Part shown: in pieces, positions 12,153 to 25,400 of the stretch | Numbering within the stretch: position 1 is the stretch's first letter | How the letters are laid out: each line of letters opens with the position of its first letter | Assembly: GCF_024713945.1 (NCBI RefSeq) | Contig: NC_134682.1 | Span: 806,001 to 870,000 of the forward strand | Direction: 5' to 3' | DNA: 64,000 bases | Source of the DNA: Dermatophagoides farinae | Taxonomy: Eukaryota > Arthropoda > Arachnida > Sarcoptiformes > Pyroglyphidae | Program-made: the position numbers and the translations under genes | Notes under the pieces: model-generated | What the model was told of the DNA's origin: nothing | The model's database searches: none | The model's input: only the letters and a program-made list of their open reading frames with translations

Positions 12153-12788
12153 AAATTCCTGAACAAGAGAAAATTGTGATTCAATTGTAATCAAATAGTT
12201 CAACAACAACAACAACAAAAAAGTAGTGCATTCATGTGAATCGAATCCAGGAATTTGATTTCACATACAGAATTCAGAATACACACACACACACACACAC
12301 ACAGCAGACACTAGACACTAGTAAAGACAAACAAAATGAATGATAATGATTGATTCAATACAATCAAGTTGAGAAGAATTTGTCTGTTTGTTGTTGTTGT
12401 TGTTGTTACAATGGCAAATAGTTATGGTGTTGAATCATTAAAAATTCGATAAACGGTCGTTGAATTTGAATTGAATATTGGAAAAAACATGGAAATGTGT
12501 GTGTGTAACAACACAAAAGTCAAACAACAGCGAATAAAAATTTGAAAATTAAAATTCAAAAATATTCCTGTTTTGTTTTCTCGTGAGAATGAAACAACAG
12601 TGTGTGTGTATATGCTATATGCACCCATGTGTGTCGTTTTAGTTTCTTCATCCAACAAAAAAAGGATGGTGGTTGTCGCTATGGTGACATTATTTTTTTC
12701 TGTTATTTTTTTTCAGATGAAATTATTCGGATTAGAAAAACAAAAAACACACAAAATACGAAACCACAAATCTTTCAGAAATTTTTGA
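12153..12788. other. Intergenic spacer between TTC30 and FBF1
   Basis: It contains a CA microsatellite (12281-12302), a GTT run, a candidate poly-A signal AATAAA at 12533-12538 for the upstream gene, an X-box-like site (12675-12688), and a pyrimidine-rich CAG at 12714-12716 that could be the acceptor of a 5'-UTR intron of the downstream gene. No separate gene is seen. Confidence 0.7.
12675..12688 (+). promoter_or_regulatory. X-box-like RFX site upstream of FBF1
   Basis: GTCGCTATGGTGAC fits the ciliary X-box consensus GTHNYYATRRNAAC at 13 of 14 positions, with one A-to-G change in the right half-site. It lies 101 bp upstream of the FBF1 start codon, in the usual distance range. The neighbouring ciliary gene TTC30 has a site of the same quality. 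Function is inferred. Confidence 0.55.
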
Positions 12789-15700
12789 ATGGCATCACGA
12801 CCTAAATCAGCATCTGGTTCATCATCACGTTCATTTCTTGATGATTTACTTGGTTCAAATGATAATAATGATGATCTATTGCCATTATCATCCAGAACAA
12901 CATCACCACGACAACGTAAATCTGTACGATTTTTTGATGAAGGATTCGATGATGATTTATCCACAACACAAACACAAGAATCAAGATCAATTCGACCACA
13001 TAGTACAGCATTGGATTCATTGTTGAATAATACAAAACAAGCACAAAAACAACAATCAAATGTTCGTTCCAAATCTGATTGGCTTGGTCTTGGTGGTGGT
13101 GGTGGTGGTGTTGGTGGATCAAGTGATGATGATAATAACACCCATAAAAAATCAAATGAAAAATCAACAACAAAAACATCTAGTCAAGATGAACCAGAGT
13201 GGATCACATCAGGATTAAAAGCTCGTCAATCAAGGCAAAGTAATCAGGATTCTATTTCGACATCAACAACATTAACATCTAAGAATCGGCCATCATTCCT
13301 AATAGATACAGATCCATTAAAAACATCAACATTAACACCATCTCCATCTCTATCTCCATCGACAACAACAACAACAGCAATCACTATTGATACAAATGAG
13401 CCAGTAAATAAATCGACATCGGTTATCAATAGAAATTGGCAGCCTAAATTATTATCGGATGTTGAAAAATCATCATCATCATCATCATCATCACCATTAA
13501 GCGGTATCAAGAAATTTGTTCAAGTTGGTCAATCTGAACTACAAAAACAACAACAGCAACAACAACAACAACAACAAAATGGACAAACATTTTCAAATCG
13601 TAAATCTGATACCGAACAGCAGCAGAAGTCAAATGAAAATCAATCTGATATAATTCACAACAAATTAGACATTCAACACCATCATCAGCAACAAAATCAA
13701 CTTGGATTTCCAAGAATCGATGAAAATTTGAACGCAATAAATTTTCAACAACAGCAACAACAACAACAACAAAATTCCATGATCATTCCAAATGAGGAAA
13801 TTATGTCGTCGATCATAATAAATCAAGATGGACAACAACAACAACAACAGCAACAACAACAATCTTCATTGATTGTTTTACAAACAAAAGTATGGCTGCC
13901 ATGATTAATGTTTGAATTTCAATTTTCAATTTTTATTTTTTCAGTTACGTATATTAACATTGGAAAAATCATTCCTAGAACAAAGTTTAGATCAAATGAA
14001 ACGTAATCATCAAGATGAATTACAGGCTATGATTTCATTATATGAGTTAGTATGATTATTATTGCACTAATCATCACAACAACAGAATAATTTTTGTTTT
14101 TTTCTCTCTCTCTCTGTAATCATCAAAATTCCGGATCAAACATCAAATTCATCGAAACAAATCGATTTTTGATCGAATGACCGGCAATGAATTTGAAATA
14201 TCCAACAACAACAACCATGTTATGCAACCACAACAGACAACAGATGCATTTAACATCAGAAATGTATAAAAGACATGAAAATATGTAAGTATTCATTCAT
14301 TCAACCAAAAAAAAAAAGTTTTTTTTCTTTCTATTATCATTAAAATAAACCGTTCATGTATGATGTATCAAATGGAAAACAAAATATCCGGCCCTCATAT
14401 ATAATATTTCAACACATCTGTTGTTGCATCATTCGATTTAGGATTCTGACGACATGGACACATACGCACGTTCGTTTGGTGCAATTTTTTTTCATTATCT
14501 ATAGCCAATGGCCATCACAACACATTCGACTATGTGTATTTGGTCTGTCCGTTGTTGTTGTTATGAAACAACGTGCATTAAATATTAAATACATATACAA
14601 CTATGTGTATGTATGTTTATTTATGGCTTGTCCATCATTGAAAATCATTAAGAATCTTATCTTCTTCTTCTTGAAAAAAACGTACACATCAATGGATGTT
14701 AAAAAAAAATAGTGGATGAAAGATAAAAAAAGAAAAAAAAATTTTCGAAACATTCGAATGGATGTTTTTTTTTTTTGTTATAAATATATTCAAACAACAA
14801 CCAAAATACAATGATGATGACGATGGAATGAACACAAGTTAATGGAGATTACGAGTGATGAAAAAAACATACATACATACATCCATTTATATGATGAGCA
14901 TTTTTTTTTTGTTTTTTTTTTGACGTTCCTGTCGAATATCCAAAGAAAATGTGGACAAAAAAAATTCTTTGACCTAAAAATAGAAACAGGAAAAACATAA
15001 AAAACCAGTGAAAAAAAACCATTTCAACATGAATTGATATTTTGATGTGTAAATAGGATTATTATATGACTCCGGACATAATTTGCGGTACATAATTAAT
15101 CTTTCGATAACAATTCGAATTGTCGACAATATTGGTGACAATCAATGTTTTGTTTTGTTGTTGTTTCCGTTTATTAATTCATTTATATTATCGTAATATA
15201 TTTATATATACAGGATACAAGAAGAACGTGATCGTAGAATTATTGAATTAAAAAATCAATTGAAACAATCGGAAAAGGAAATGAACATGATTCGTGATAA
15301 ATACAATGAACGTTTAGTGAAAATTGAAGAAGAATATCGAAAAGATAATGAACATATACAAGAACAATATGATACTACTACCAAACGAATGATTGAAGAA
15401 CATGAAATGGAATTAAAACGATTAGAACAACGATTATCCACGGAAACAGAATCATCATTACAAACATCATCGGATTTGGTTCATAATCAAACGAAAAGTG
15501 TTACAGAATTGATGGCAAAATGGGAAGAAAGTGCATATAAAATTGAAAAATTACAACGTTCAGTAATAGCTAAACAAGAAGAAATATCACGATTACAAAC
15601 AATGAACAATAGTGATGATGTATTGGCCAATAAAGTGACAGAAATTGACGAAAGATGGAAAACATTTTTAAATGATATGCAACAACAACGTAACGATTTG

Positions 15701-16786
15701 GAAACAATGATTCGTGATGAACATGAAAAATATTTTAACGATGAACAATCACGTATGAAAGTGTGTGAAGAAAAAATGAATCAAGAACATAAAGAATTGG
15801 AATCAATGAAAGAAAAATTCGCCGAAGAAGTAATGGAATGGCGCCAACGTGAAAGTGTTGATGCACAACAATTAATGGATGAACGAAAAAAATTAAAAGA
15901 AGAAATCACATTATTTGAAGAACGACGATTACTGCTAGAACAGCTTTATGATGAACGTAAAAAAATGCTTGACAATGAACAGGAAAGAATATCGAAACAA
16001 AGTGAAGAAATTCTACAAAAACAAACAGAATTGGATCAAAAAGAATCACTATCGTTGAAATCATCATTGAATCTTGAACAACAACAACAACAATTACAAA
16101 TGAAAAAACGACAATTTGATCATGAAAAACAACAAATGACCATGTTGGGAAAAACACTGGAACAACGTGCTGAAGAATTGGAAAAATTAAGCCAAATGGC
16201 TTTGAAAGAAAAAATGGATGTTGTCACTGCAATGGATGAAATTGAAAGATTACGATCAGAATTGAAAAAAGAAACCGTTGATTTGGAAAAATCCAAAAAT
16301 GAATCACAAATTTATCATGAACGATTGGCCATTGATCGTAATCAATTGGAACAACAATATAAATTGTTACGTGAATTACGTGATTCTATTGTTTGTAATC
16401 TTTGTGGTCAAATAATGAATCTTGGTGGCAATGCTCAATCATCATGGACAACAATGATGACCACTAAATCAACAGGACAACAGGATATTGGATCAGGATT
16501 CATATACAGTTTAATCAATGGTGGCTATATGATGCGTCAACAATATCAACCGATGAATGCAGAAAATGTTGATAAAAATAACAATAAAATTCAACGTTTA
16601 AATCCTCCATGGAATAGTTTTCGTGCATCGAAAACAGCTGATAATCCATCCACAAATCTGGATGATGATAAAACATTACTTCTATGGCAATTAGCATCAC
16701 AACAAGATTCAGCTGCATTAGCTGAAGAGACACGTTTTCTTAAAATTCTAATGAATAGCCACCAAAGTAAATCCAAACCATTATAG
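12789..16786 (+). CDS. FBF1: Fas-binding factor 1 homolog (ciliary transition-fibre protein)
   Basis: Four exons, 12789-13889, 13945-14045, 14237-14284 and 15214-16786, join in phase to 940 aa. The N-terminal third is disordered: SFLDDLLGS, a KSVRFFDEGFDDD acidic patch and the SDWLGLGG motif near residue 97 are hallmarks of FBF1/Albatross. Gln-rich tracts follow. Exons 2-4 encode a long coiled coil (about residues 368-870) with dense Glu/Lys/Gln heptads, then a short C-terminal tail. Family members sit on distal appendages/transition fibres and gate the cilium base. Exon 3 is only 48 bp, but its acceptor is the first AG after a clear pyrimidine tract and the frame is exact. The third intron is 929 bp with no gene. 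Human FBF1 is about 1,130 aa, so this is a shorter homolog. Identity rests mainly on the N-terminal motifs. Confidence 0.8.
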
Positions 16787-16817
16787 TGTGTGTTTGTGTG
16801 TGTGTGTATAAATCAAT

Positions 16818-16850
16818 TTTATTAGATGTCAATCAATTAATAATAATAAA
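16818..16850. terminator. Back-to-back poly-A signals of converging FBF1 and RPL18
   Basis: AATAAA at 16845-16850 (+) serves FBF1, and TTTATT at 16818-16823 (AATAAA on -) serves RPL18. The stop codons are only 110 bp apart, so the two 3' UTRs must be very short or overlap. Confidence 0.6.
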
Positions 16851-16896
16851 AAAAATTTTCATGAATACACACAAACACATAAATCCAAATTTTCGA

Positions 16897-17676
16897 TTAT
16901 TTCTTATATGCTCTTGATGCACGACGACCTCTAGCACGTTCATATTTACGGCCACGTGAACGAACATATGGTTTAGTGTGGCTACCAGGAACGCCTGGTG
17001 CTGGACCAAAATGTCTTACGGCTTCACGTGCATTACGTGGACCTTGCAATAATACAGTATTTTTGCCAGTCGGTGCACGTTGAGCCAATTGATCGAATGT
17101 AATGATTTCACCACCAGCTTTTAGAATACGAGCACGGGCACGTTTAGTACAACGTAAACAAGCAATGGTCATTTTTGGTACTTCAAACAATCGAACATCA
17201 TCGGTAATTGTACCAACAATAACAGCGATTTTATTTTGTCGTTGTTCAGCGCTCATGTGTCGAACCTGAAAAAATAATTGACATTTAGATTTAGATTTTT
17301 CAATAATGAAATTGACTAAAAAAAATGACTCACCAATCGTCGAAGAGATAGCGGTGGACGATTAATTTTACTCATGTATAAACGACGTAAAACAATTTTA
17401 GCAAATTTGCTTCCACTACGACGAGCCAAAAATCTATAAAGCTAATTTTTTTTGTATGAAAAAAAAGAATTAAAAATTTTTCAATAATTTCAAGATTAAG
17501 AAAAAAAACAATACAAACTTTGACAAGAAGCAAAAGATATGGATCTTTGCTTTTCGGTGCTAATCGTCGAACTTTACGATCATGTTTATGATTAATATCA
17601 ACACCCTAATATTCAAAAATTAAATGTTAATAATTAATAATGGATAAAAATATTTAATTAAAATTGAAATAACCAT
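16897..17676 (-). CDS. RPL18: 60S ribosomal protein L18 (eL18)
   Basis: Four exons on the minus strand: 17676-17674 (the ATG alone), 17605-17519, 17441-17334 and 17265-16897. Together they give 188 aa, the standard family length. Recognisable segments are [14 protein letters not shown] at the N-terminus, [37 protein letters not shown] and the basic C-terminus [15 protein letters not shown]. It is a core protein of the large ribosomal subunit. All three introns are 68-77 bp. The first intron begins directly after the start codon (ATG then GTTATT). It converges on FBF1 and diverges from the DMXL gene. Confidence 0.97.
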
Positions 17677-19482
17677 TTTTTACTGGTGAGAATTGGGCAA
17701 AGAATTGAAAACAAAAAAAAAAATATTAATCCAAAAAAAGAATCCAAATCAAACGAACAAACACCACAGTATTCAAACACCACATGCCACAGCTCAATCG
17801 AAAAAGGAACACAAACGTTTTCCGTTTTCAGTGTGCATGTGTGTTGTTTGTCTGCGTGTGTGTGTGTGTGTGTGTGAGTGTGTGGCAGTGGTTGACGCAT
17901 GCGGTATTCGAAAAAAAAACATTTTCATCATACCCGTTCATATAGGATGTAAAATCGTTTTTTTTCCATTGGTGTTTTCCATTTATAAATACCATTCAAT
18001 ATTGAGTTTTTGGTTTTTGTTATTATTATTAAATGTTTACAATCAAAAATAAAACGTCAACAATTTTTTTTCGTTAAAAAATAACTTTGTTTTTTTTTTA
18101 AAAATTTTATCAATTGAAAAACGATTCTTCAATTGTTTTTTTTTTCTGTGTATACCTTTATATTCACATATCACGTACATATATTGTAATTTGTTGCAAC
18201 AGGTATTTATATCTTGTTTATCTCGAAAATTTCTTAAATCATCAAATCAAATTAAAATAAAATTCAAATCAAACTGAATTCCATTTGAAAAATTCAATCA
18301 TTTGGCTCAAATTCCTATATTCTCTCTCAACAACCCTAAAAAAAGGTGAGCATAAATAAGTGGTAAAAATCGAATGTTTTTTTTCTGAATATATGAACTC
18401 TATGGTGGAACAATAGAAGATTGTATATAGAATTTTGAATCGTTTTTCTTTTAATTCTTTATCAGATTCTAAACTGCTACCATGGAACATTTTGTTATTT
18501 TTTTTTCACAGACCCGATCTAACAATACCGTTAGATTCGGATCCAGCTGTATAGAAGTTGTAGTGTGTGCATATAAAAATGGCAAACATGAAAGTAAATC
18601 AAAAATGGCTATTATGTATTATTCCAAATGAGAATACCAAATTAAATTGGAGCAGCAGTAGTAGTAAAAACTAAACTAAACTATGAACCAGATCCAAAAG
18701 CTGCCCATGACATTCCAATTTTTTTTTGCTGTTTAATTTCTCATCTTGAACGCATGCTCTTATTATTCTTGTTTGGGTTTTTTTTGTCCATCTTTATCAT
18801 TCTATATTCTTGATTTCAGAGAATAATTGATAATGAACATGAAATCCACAAATATTCAAACAAACAATTTGTCATTTTTTTTTAGTTTTAGTTTTGCTTG
18901 TGATCAATAAATGATTTGATTGCAAAGAAATCTATACTCCTTTTTCTCGGTTTTCATTCATTCATCATTCATCCTTGATATGTTTTGTAAGTTTGAAATT
19001 GAATATATTGACTAGATATATTCATTTCATGTTCTGAATTTTCTATTAATCGATACATTAGTATGTGGTATATTGGATATTTGGTTGTTGTTGTTGTTGT
19101 TGTCAAAGTGGGTGATAATAATAAACAGCAGCAACAACAACAACAACTTTTATAACGATAAAATCAAGGATAGGCAATAAAAAATTATTAACCATTGTAG
19201 TAATTGTTTAGCAAAAAAAAAAATTTGATAGTTTAGTGGGTGGAATTGCTTGGTTTTGTTTTCAATTTTCTTTTTCTTGTTGTTTTTGATTTATTTTCCG
19301 TGATTCTTTTTTTTTATTGAAAAACCATTTACTCATATATTAATTTATCGTTATTACAGAGTTCATCATTGCAAAACGAAAGGAAATCATCATCATCCAA
19401 ATACGTATCATCATTCAGTGCAATGAAGAATTCATAATTTGAATATATTGGTCCAATATAATCATCACACACACGCAAAAAA
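17677..19482. other. Divergent intergenic region between RPL18 and DMXL
   Basis: It contains a GT microsatellite (17856-17876), GTT and CAA runs (near 19085 and 19130) and poly-T tracts. An acceptor-like TTATTACAG near 19353-19361 could end a 5'-UTR intron of DMXL. No coding feature is supported. Confidence 0.6.
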
Positions 19483-22400
19483 ATGAAATGTCATCAGATA
19501 TTAACCGGTGCTGTTAATTCTGGCGATAATACCTATTCAACCGGTTGTATTGATGGTATTAATTTTACTGTTTATTGTTCTGGTTGTAATATCGTAATAT
19601 TATCGGGTAATTTTGAACCAATACAAATTATACCTGGAACATTGAATGGAAATGTTCAAGTTAATTGTGTTGATGCATCAAACGATGTTGGAAAAATTGC
19701 CGCTTGTTATGGTGGTCCAATCAGATCTAATCAATTGATGCCAGCAATCGTCAACCATAGTGGTATAACAAATCGTATAGCTATTTTTGAACCAATACCA
19801 ATCACTGATCAGATTTCCGATCATCGTTTGGATTATAGATGGATAAAAACGGGTGAAATTGAACCAAATTGTTCTGTTAGTGTTTTATCATGGAATATTG
19901 AAGGCACTAAATTATTGATCGGTGGTGTACAGATACAACTTTGGCATTCATCATCATTATCGATTGATGGCAATACTAATACCTGTGAATCACAACAACA
20001 ACAACAACAACAAAAATCATCAAATGATGAAGGTATACGAATGAAACCAATCAAAGATACAACAACAATATCGCAAAAAGATGGTTGGAACTGTATTTGG
20101 TCATGTCAGACATCGACACCAATTTGTCATCTTTCATTTTCACCGGATGGTACTTTATTCTGTTCCACTGGTCGTTCTGATCGTTTAGTGAAAATCTGGT
20201 ATGAAACAACCACACCAAATTATCCATCAAATTTATTCGATACACAAGGCTCAACAGATCCGTTGATATCATCATCATCATCATCATCATTCTCTACAAT
20301 TCCAAATGTTGGTCATGGAAAATCATATCGTTCGAATCTAAGTTATAGTTTTATTTATATTCCACATCCACGTGCTGTAATTGGAATATCGTGGCGTAAA
20401 GTAAGCAAATATATGCCCAGAGGCTCTGTGGCCAACATGTTAGTCACTTCATGTCGTGATAATATTTGCCGATTGTGGGTACAAACATTTCTACCAGAAG
20501 ATGATTTGGTCAATGTTTCACAATTGGATAATGTTTCCGATATTGTTACACCACGTGCTCAAACACAACGTCATAGACAAAAAATTTTACATTTTTTTCG
20601 TCATAAAAAATCGGTATTCCGTCATCATCATCATCATCATCATCATAATAAAAGCGATGATCATCTTGTGGATCATCATGGAGATTCTAGTAGTAACTTA
20701 CAGCAACAAAATGGCTTGAATGATAGTACTCCTATATTAAATCTTCCATCAACTTATTCTTGTCATGATTTTCATGGATATGGTGTCCATGGAACGGCAA
20801 TCACACCTGGTGGTGTTCATTTCCATTTAACCGCTTCGATTAATGCTGAAAGTGATATTCCACTTGTGCCCAGTTTGACACAACATCCATCAGAAAGTGA
20901 TATACATTCACAAAGTAATCTTGGTCCAAAAGTGACCGTTAGTCAAAATGATGGTTTCGATTCTCCTGGTGGCGGTGGTGGAAATATTTCATCATCTTCA
21001 AGACATGGCCATCAACAACGTCTTCATCATCATGAAGAATCAGATAAACCATTGTTTGTTGTCAATTGGCTTAATAATAAAGAAATGGCATTCACACAAA
21101 GTGCTGAACGTATACTGCATGAAATAGTTGCAACTATTGTTGATGGTGAACAACAACGAAAACAACAACAGGAACAAGCTGAACAGCATCAACGAGATCA
21201 AGATGAAATGTCTGAAGCATCACAAGCATTTAGTGAAAATACTGTAGAATCATTTGCTACAAAACGTTCAATACAATCTCATCAGCCAGGTTCAGCTCAG
21301 CCAGCAATACCATCATCTTCACGTAATTCTTCATCAAACGTTTCTATTATGACAGCCGTTGGTCCAGATCAATCAACGACAACTGTTATGCTTCAAGATC
21401 GTGTATCCGATCAACAAAATCGTCGTACTGTTGCCGATTATCTGGATCGAAAATTGGAATCATTAATGCGTGAATGGAATCAAAGTACAGATTTACTTTA
21501 CAGTATTCATCCATTGGATGGTAGTTTACTTGTATGGTTAGTTGAATGGTTAGATGAACCATGTCCATCAGTGTTTCGTCAACCACAAATCAGTTTCTCG
21601 TCTCGTATTCCAAATTCATTACCATTAGGTGACGCATCCACGATGTCACATAATGTTTCATTGTATTCACCACATTGTTGTTTGGATTTGAAAACCATTC
21701 TTTGTACATCTTCAGCAAGTATAATCAATGCTGCATTACAATCAAATATTGTACAAGCTACTACTACTACTAATACGATGGCCAACGAACAACATCAATC
21801 GGTGAATTTAGCCCATAAAACTCATCAACAACATAATCAACAGCAACCATTATTTGGTCCTACTTCATATGCTACACCTACATTGTGTATGATCACCAAA
21901 CATAATAATGGATCATTGAATCTATGGAAATTATCTTTCAGTGAAAAAGGACATTTTACACAATTGTTGAGTATCGGTCATTCACGTAGAGTTTGTGGCC
22001 ATCGATTTCGTGTTAATGATATTTCTTGTCATCCTGTATTGCCTTTATTATTAACCACATCGCATCATAATCTTCCTGGAACATTTCGTAGTCGTGCACA
22101 TTCATTTTCACCATTCGATCATACACCAAACACACCAGATTCAACAGCATATTTGGTTTCGCCTTCAACGCCAAATCATAATAATCAGATTATGGTTGAA
22201 TCACGAACATTTCCAAATACTGGTTTTTGTTCCGAATTGATTCTCTGGAAAGTGGAACCGGTTGGTCCATTAATGAAATTTGGTGGTGTTACAGAATTGG
22301 CACGTATAAATTCTTTAGAACCAACATCATTTGCAAATGTAGCTTGGATACCAACATTATTACCAAGTACAACATTAGGTCCAATCACTAATTCACCTAG

Positions 22401-25400
22401 CGCTTGTTTCGTTGCATCGGATGGTCGTCAATTACGTATTTATCAAGTGGTGATTGATGCACGATCATTATTAGCCGAAGCACAACGTTATATGTTTAGT
22501 GCAAATGATTCACGTCGATTTTATTATGATTCATCAGAAGAAGATGAAGATGATGAAACAGGAACAATGACAACAAAAGAAAGAAAAAATATTGATAAAG
22601 TAGATCATGATGCTTTTCGTAGTTTATTCAAAATTGTATCCCTTCAATCTACAGCTAGACCTGGATGTGTACTTGAATTGAGTCCAATTGTCGATGCAAG
22701 ACATGATTGGCAAAATACTCAACTTTTACATCTATTTCAAGAACAACTTATAATTGGTGATCGAAAAATTCGAATTAATAATAATGATGAAGATTTAACA
22801 ACACGTCGAACTGCTGCTGCTGCTTCTGCTTCCATTCCGCCTACCAGTGCTGATTCTTTGAATAAAACAACAGATAAATTACCATTCAATTTTGATATTC
22901 ATGATTATATTGATTCACGTTCGACCAATTTTGAGGAAGTATTCTATTTGGTTGTAATTGAAACAACTGGTGTAAATTCCACATTACATATGTGGCAAAT
23001 AACAATTTCATCTGGATCATCGAATAATAATCGAAATAATTTATCATCAACAACAGTACCATTTTCAAGTGAACAATCGAATGTTTTTGATGAAGATAGT
23101 TCACGTAGTGTTTCACCAGAAAATAATGGTGCTGATCATCATTATTCAACAACAAATCAACAAACAACATCGCCTTCACGTATTAAATCAAAAAAAGTTT
23201 GTACACAACGTTTAACATTACCATCAAATGTTGAAATAATACATGCTACACCATCTGCTGGACATCTTAGCTCTTCAAATATTTATCCAGCTTGTTATGC
23301 ACCATTTTTGATTGCCACCGCTTGTAGTGATAATCGTGTTCGTTTTTGGAGTTGTAAAGTTTTGACATCGGATTTTGGTGTCAATTATAATGATCCACGA
23401 TTTGAATGGATCGAATGGGAAATGGCCATTACTGGTAATCATCAGCCATCATCATTTTCGAAATTAACTTCAATTCAGGAATCAACAACAACAACGATAA
23501 CAACAACAACATCAAGCGTAATCGAATTACCTGGATCTCCTTTACATATTTCATGTGCTTATTCCGGCAGAATTGCTTGTGCTTTCAAATATGGTCATTC
23601 CTATATTGATCTCTCTGATGAACTCACGAAAGAAATCAACAATTCATCTGATGAAGTGAAAGCTAATAAAAAAGAATCTCGCTTCATCAATGTTGGTATA
23701 TCGATTTATGAATGTCAATCATCTGGTGGTTCTGAATGGGTTCTTGAAGATACAATTCGTGTGGATCGAATACCATTGATTGGACAATCGTCTGCAGTAG
23801 AAAATCTTGGACCATTAGTAGATTTTAATTTACGTAATAGTTTACGTAATAAATTTTCACCAAAAATATCGCCAAATATTCAATCTACCACCAATCCTTT
23901 TATGACAGATATTCATCTTCATTCTGATCCGATTGCTCAACTACAAAGCAATATTAAAAAACAAGCAATTCATCCTGTGCCAAGTTGTTCTACTCTTCAC
24001 TCATTGAAACAAACAATCGCTGAACAAGGAAATCAATTTACATTTTGCCAAAAATCACCAATTATATTGGATTGGGTTTCCACTGAAGATGGTTGCCATA
24101 TGCTTACCTGTTCCGTTGGACATAAATTGGCTTTATTTGCACCGATTTCACATACGACAATTCCATCAAATACTGGTGGACAGGAAAAAATGATTTCACC
24201 TTCACCATCAACATTGATACCACAACAGTCAAATGCTGCTGCTGTATCTCCAAATAGTTTTCGAATGAATATTTTGGATCTCTCATTAAGCACGATACCG
24301 GTTACAAGATGGATGATGTTACGCATTACCGAATTGAATTCTATTGATGGTTTACCACCATTACCAATGCAATTGTCTTGGGTACGTGATGGTATTCTTG
24401 TCGTTGGAATGGACAATGAAATGTTGATATTTTCACAATGGAAAATCCGTTTACCAACATCATTGCCGATTGTTTTCGAACAAAATCTCAACATACGTGC
24501 ATCGCATAGAAATTCATTAGCTTTTTATTATCCATTCAATTCAGTAGAATTTCAATCCGATCGATTGTTCATTGGTAATAAAGAGAATAAAATGGATGAA
24601 CAACAACAACAACAACATGAACAAAAGCCAACGACTTTAACATCTAGCATTATGTTTGCTAGTGGTGGTGGTGGTGATAAAATTATTTCTGATGAATTTG
24701 AAGATTTAGGCGCATTTGAATCATTTCATAATTCATCGCCAGTTATTCCACAATATCATCCCAAACAATTAATGGAATTATTAGCATTTGGTAAAATACA
24801 TCGTGTACGTGCTATTCTTTCACATTTAGTCTATTCATTATGTTCAATCAATTCAGTGAAAGAATATCTACATCATCCAGCAAATATGCAACAACAACAT
24901 TCTAGTTTTGAATCATCATCCGATCGTAGTCCAAGACAATGGACCAGAACACGTGCATTATCCGTAGCAGCACAACATTCACCAAGAGGCGATGTTTATT
25001 CTGGTGATTACTATGGAGATAATAATGCTGCACCAATTGTAGCTGAAGAAATTCAATTAGATTATACGGAAATTGCATCAATACGGCCATTACCATTATA
25101 TGCTTTGATTCAAGCTGATGAAGGTGTAACAAAAGATAATAAAACAACGACAAAAGATAATGATAATAAATCAACGGCAAAAGATTCCGGTCTATCATGG
25201 AATTTAGATTCTACGGAAACATTGGATTCCGATTTTCTTGAATATAATTACAAAACACAAGTAGAAGAAACATTGGATGAATTTCTTGGAAACCGAACGG
25301 CTTTTAATTTTTCTAATGTTGCTACCAACAAATATTTGAAATCTCAACAATCCCAACAACAACAACAACAAGGATTCTGATACTGAGCTACATATTTCAA

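Noticed and set aside
12713-13862. Minus-strand open frames opposite FBF1 exon 1
   Set aside because: They mirror CAA, CAT and GGT codon repeats of the sense strand and carry only low-complexity residues.
14356-14712. 118-codon open frame between FBF1 exons 3 and 4
   Set aside because: It lies wholly inside an intron with matching splice sites and phase on both sides and has no recognisable sequence.
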